From the NCBI RefSeq assembly GCF_028372415.1, contig NC_092875.1, forward strand, positions 230,119,136 to 230,183,135: a stretch of DNA of 64,000 nt, given 5' to 3'. Both the position numbers and the translations under genes were made by a program. Positions 61,200 through 64,000 of this stretch are shown piece after piece. Origin of the DNA: Notamacropus eugenii. Lineage: Eukaryota; Chordata; Mammalia; Diprotodontia; Macropodidae. Every line of letters begins with the position of its first letter. Position 1 is the stretch's first letter. The notes beneath the pieces are model-generated. The model saw only the letters and a program-made list of their open reading frames with translations, had not been told where the DNA came from and did no database searches.

Positions 61200-62200
61200 A
61201 AACTATAACTAATGAGTCCCCATGAATTATGTTTACTAGTTACTCAATGGCCATAATTAGTTCAAAGCAGAGTGATTTAAAGAAATGGCATAGTGAGTAA
61301 CAACAAAATATTTCTCATATAAACCTTGTGTCCATTCTCCCATGAGTATATGCAGCATCAATAAAAAGCAAGGACAAGCATAGAGAACATAGATGGCGAG
61401 CCACACACTGGGAAAATGTGTGACCAGGGCATATAGATAAAGGGGCTGTAACAGCAAGGAGCCCAGCATACACAGGAGGGCCTGCTGGACAGGTTCTTAG
61501 ATCTACTTTTCTAAAAGGAAAATAACTTTTGAGGGGTCAACAATCTACTTTAATCAAGTGCATGTATCATTCACTTAGTGCAGGGGAAAGAGTCAGCCCC
61601 CTGAACTTTAGGGAAAATACAAACAGAGAAATAAAGACCAACAGACAGGGCTTCCAACTACCTGACCATAAGCAATACATACATCACAGATCAACAGACA
61701 GATCCAACTGTCTGACCATTACATACATACACAGTTACCAGAGAGGGAAGTACCAACATCTGAGTTTTCAAAGGAGGGGAGGCTCCTTAGCTGCTATCCA
61801 GAGTCTTATCTGGCCAAACAAACACTTCCAATGAGTAAGTCCCAAAACAAAACCTCACCTTAGAGTATACATATACTTTTCAGACCCAGAGGGCATCACA
61901 GCCCTTGAGAACCAGTGCCTTGTTAGAAATTAACAAAAGGTGTGTACCTTCCTACAAAATAAATATCCCCTAATCAAGCTTCCTTTAGTGGGCAGGCCCA
62001 TTAATGGGTGGGGAAGATCTTTAACTCTCATTAACATAATTAACATTACAGGGACATATATGCAAAGTACAAGCATGCCAAGATACTTAATGAAGAAGAC
62101 TCTCACGCCTCTAATCTTTCAGGGCCTCTGGTATCTTCAAGTAGCTTCTCTACACAATCTTTACTGGACATATAGTTTCTATTGAATGTTGCTTGAATGT
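61200..62200 (-). mobile_element. LTR-like retroviral fossil (tentative)
   Basis: The antisense text around 61520-61640 (GATTAAAGTAGATTGTTGACC on the - strand) and the flanking C/T-rich stretches resemble marsupial retroviral LTRs as I remember them. Neither edges nor target duplications are clear, no coding remnant was recognised, and the family is not assigned. It is old and broken if correctly identified. Confidence 0.3.
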
Positions 62201-62829
62201 AGAAGCCACTATTTGGCTCAAGTGAAATACTTAGTTATCTTTTCCTCATGGAAGAGCAGGTATTGTCATGCTCTCTTAGCTTTCAGCCTCTACATAGTTT
62301 TATTTTTCCTGTTCTTTTAAAGGGATTTTCCCTAAAAACCAACCTCCCTTGTGTTGTCTTCTCAAAGTCTTTGTTACTGAGACCTTTTTATACCCCTGGC
62401 AGGAGATTCTCAGCCCCAAATGCTAAGCTCTTCACACAAAGAGGAAGGACTTCCTTTACAGCTTGCAATGGCCCTTAAGTTTAGTTTTTCTTTGGATTCC
62501 TTTTTCAATATAGGACTTGGGCCTCTTGGTTAGGCTCCATTCTAGCTTATAGTGATTATTCAATATACTTCCCATTTTCAATATCCAAAGTCTAGGCTAT
62601 AAGCTAAGTAATGGTTTTGGGCAAAAAGCTGGTGTGGGGCTGGGGTAGGAGGCTAGACTGGGAGGGTTTTGTGTTTAAACCCTGGATCTCTCTTATTCTC
62701 CCATGTAGATGAGTGGATGGTGAGGAGAACTTTGAGATAACCAACAAGTCCAAGGGGTCAAAGTCATTGCATAACTGAATTACTATGAACCTCTTCATGT
62801 GCAGATATAGCTCAACAAAGTTGGAAAGG

Positions 62830-62960
62830 GTCTTTATCCCACACCCTTGGGTGGTATCTAAAAGGGAACCAATGTCCTAGATGTGTTCTGATGGGGGCAG
62901 AGTAACCTGAAACTATCACTTCCCTCATTCTAATTCACGGTGCTTCCCAAAATATGGCTG
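62830..62960 (+). repeat. L3/CR1-like LINE fragment
   Basis: CTAGATGTGTTCTGATGGGGGCAGAGTA matches the L3 block also present at about 41010-41045. Confidence 0.6.
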
Positions 62961-63109
62961 TAATGAGAATGGACAGGTGAGGAATTGATTGGACACATAG
63001 TCAATTGATTTATCCCTAGGCAAGTTGACGAAATCATAGCATGTCTGCTGGTCTTCCCCTCTCAGGTTGATTTTTTTTTTTTGGCTACATAAAAGAGGCC
63101 ATTCTCTAC

Positions 63110-63398
63110 CTCATTTCTTACCTAGCCTTAATCACTGATTGGCCTTTGCCTCAATCAAACTGAGAGATGTTGAAGACCTTAGTTTCAAAAGGTCAAGGTC
63201 TCCCATTGCCTACAGGGTCATCTCCAGAGGTCCTGATTTATATCTTGGCATTCGACCCAGATCGCTCCCAAGAAGAAAGTGAGACTTGTGATTTTGCATG
63301 GTCCTGCCTCACTTAAATTTAATTCACTCGCACGAAATGGTATCACCCTCCCTGAGGTCATAGTCCTCTTCGAGAATAAAGGACAAATAACAATAACA
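63110..63398 (+). repeat. RTE-related LINE or SINE type B tail
   Basis: GTTGAAGACCTTAGTTTCAAAAGG is a longer version of the type B SINE tail region, which continues to TCTTCGAGAATAAAGGACAAATAAC. The segment therefore looks like the RTE-type LINE end from which the SINE tail derives. Confidence 0.55.
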
Positions 63399-63399
63399 G

Positions 63400-64000
63400 T
63401 CAATCAGTAAACATTTATTAAGGACCTAGTTGGTGCCAGGCACTGTGCTAAGTAATGTGGATAAAAAAAAGTCAAAAGAGAACCCCTGCCTTCAACAAGA
63501 AATCTTATATATACAATCTAATGGGGGTGGACAACATGCAAACAAACGTATGCAGAGCAAGTTATATACAAGGTAAATAAAAAGTAATTAACAGGAGGAA
63601 GGCATTAGAATTAAAACGGGTTAGGCAAAGCTTCCAGTAAAAGAAGATATATTAGTTGGGACTTAAAAGAAGCTAGGGAAGTCAGTAGGTGACAGAGGAG
63701 GGAGTGCCTTTTAGGCATGGGGCACAACCTGAGAAAATTCCCAGATCTGGGGGATGGAGGGTGTTGTTCATGGTATGGCCAGGAGGCTAGTGTCACAGGA
63801 TTGAAGAGTATGTGTGGAGCATAAGGTGTAAGAAGCCTGGAAAGGTAGAAGGAAAGGCAGAATTTTGAACGTCAAATGGAACATTTTATACTTGATCCTA
63901 GAGATAATAGTGATTCACTGGAGCAGAAGGATAGGGATGATAGGGTCAAAGTCTGCACTTTAGGAAAGTGATTTTAGTGGCTGAATGGACAGTGGAATGC
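63400..64000 (-). repeat. L2 LINE 3' end, running off the window
   Basis: Antisense from AGTAAACATTTATTAAGGACC and GTGCCAGGCACTGTGCTAAG to GGTCAAAGTCTGCACTTTAGG. It continues past position 64000. Confidence 0.8.

Larger units (their letters stand above)
33000..64000. other. Region upstream of TUBB6 without recognised host gene
   Basis: In human the next gene on this side is CIDEA (known synteny). I find no CIDEA-like exon here, so it may lie beyond the window. Stretches with no recognised element: 33690-34190, 34925-35235, 35400-36235, 37445-37980, 38594-39340, 39476-39785, 42300-43370, 43620-44598, 45680-46240, 47655-48285, 57610-58080, 58350-58890, 59205-60080 and 62200-62830. Confidence 0.6.

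Noticed and set aside
61257-61469. 70-codon hydrophobic frame on the - strand
   Set aside because: No recognised family, and it sits in a tentative LTR-like fossil region.

Overview
The window is vertebrate nuclear DNA, almost certainly from a marsupial. Two host genes give the locus. On the + strand are the last four coding exons of AFG3L2, the mitochondrial m-AAA protease subunit. On the - strand are all four coding exons of TUBB6, class V beta-tubulin. The two genes lie tail to tail, as they do on human chromosome 18p11 (known synteny). The marsupial call rests on the repeats, recognised by eye: many tRNA-derived SINEs of the GGGCAGCTAGGTGGTGCAGTG type, L1 elements with a marsupial-style 3' end, and abundant old L2, L3/CR1, MIR and hAT copies. 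I cannot tell American from Australian marsupials.

Layout. 1-14715: 3' part of AFG3L2 (coding exons 2409-2524, 8603-8803, 12084-12278, 13862-14110, then the 3'UTR), with introns full of L1, L2 and SINE copies. 14716-16860: short gap between the convergent genes, holding a hAT transposon nested inside another hAT and an 82-bp direct duplication. 16870-32506: TUBB6, read right to left (exon 4 16930-17993, exon 3 30064-30174, exon 2 31432-31540, exon 1 32450-32506), coding for 446 residues. Its 12-kb intron 3 holds an L2 with recognisable reverse-transcriptase sequence, a 400-bp pyrimidine tract and several MITEs. A GC-rich promoter region spans about 31.1-33.0 kb. 33000-64000: no host gene recognised upstream of TUBB6. 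This part holds old LTR fossils, two 7SL (SRP) RNA-derived copies, a 400-bp inverted repeat pair, a processed fibrillarin (FBL) pseudogene with target-site duplications, and long L1 and L2 copies.

Naming used below. SINE type A has a tRNA-like head and a tail near GACTGAACAACAAC. SINE type B has the same head and a tail near GAGAATGAAGGACAAACAAC. Both tails look RTE-related and the elements resemble MAR1-type marsupial SINEs. Family names were assigned from memory of consensus sequences, without a database search, so subfamily names are left out.

No new biochemical system was found. The most unusual observations are the two 7SL-derived copies that share non-7SL changes, the unassigned inverted repeat next to one of them, the local 82-bp duplication between the genes, and a C14-tract splice acceptor in TUBB6.
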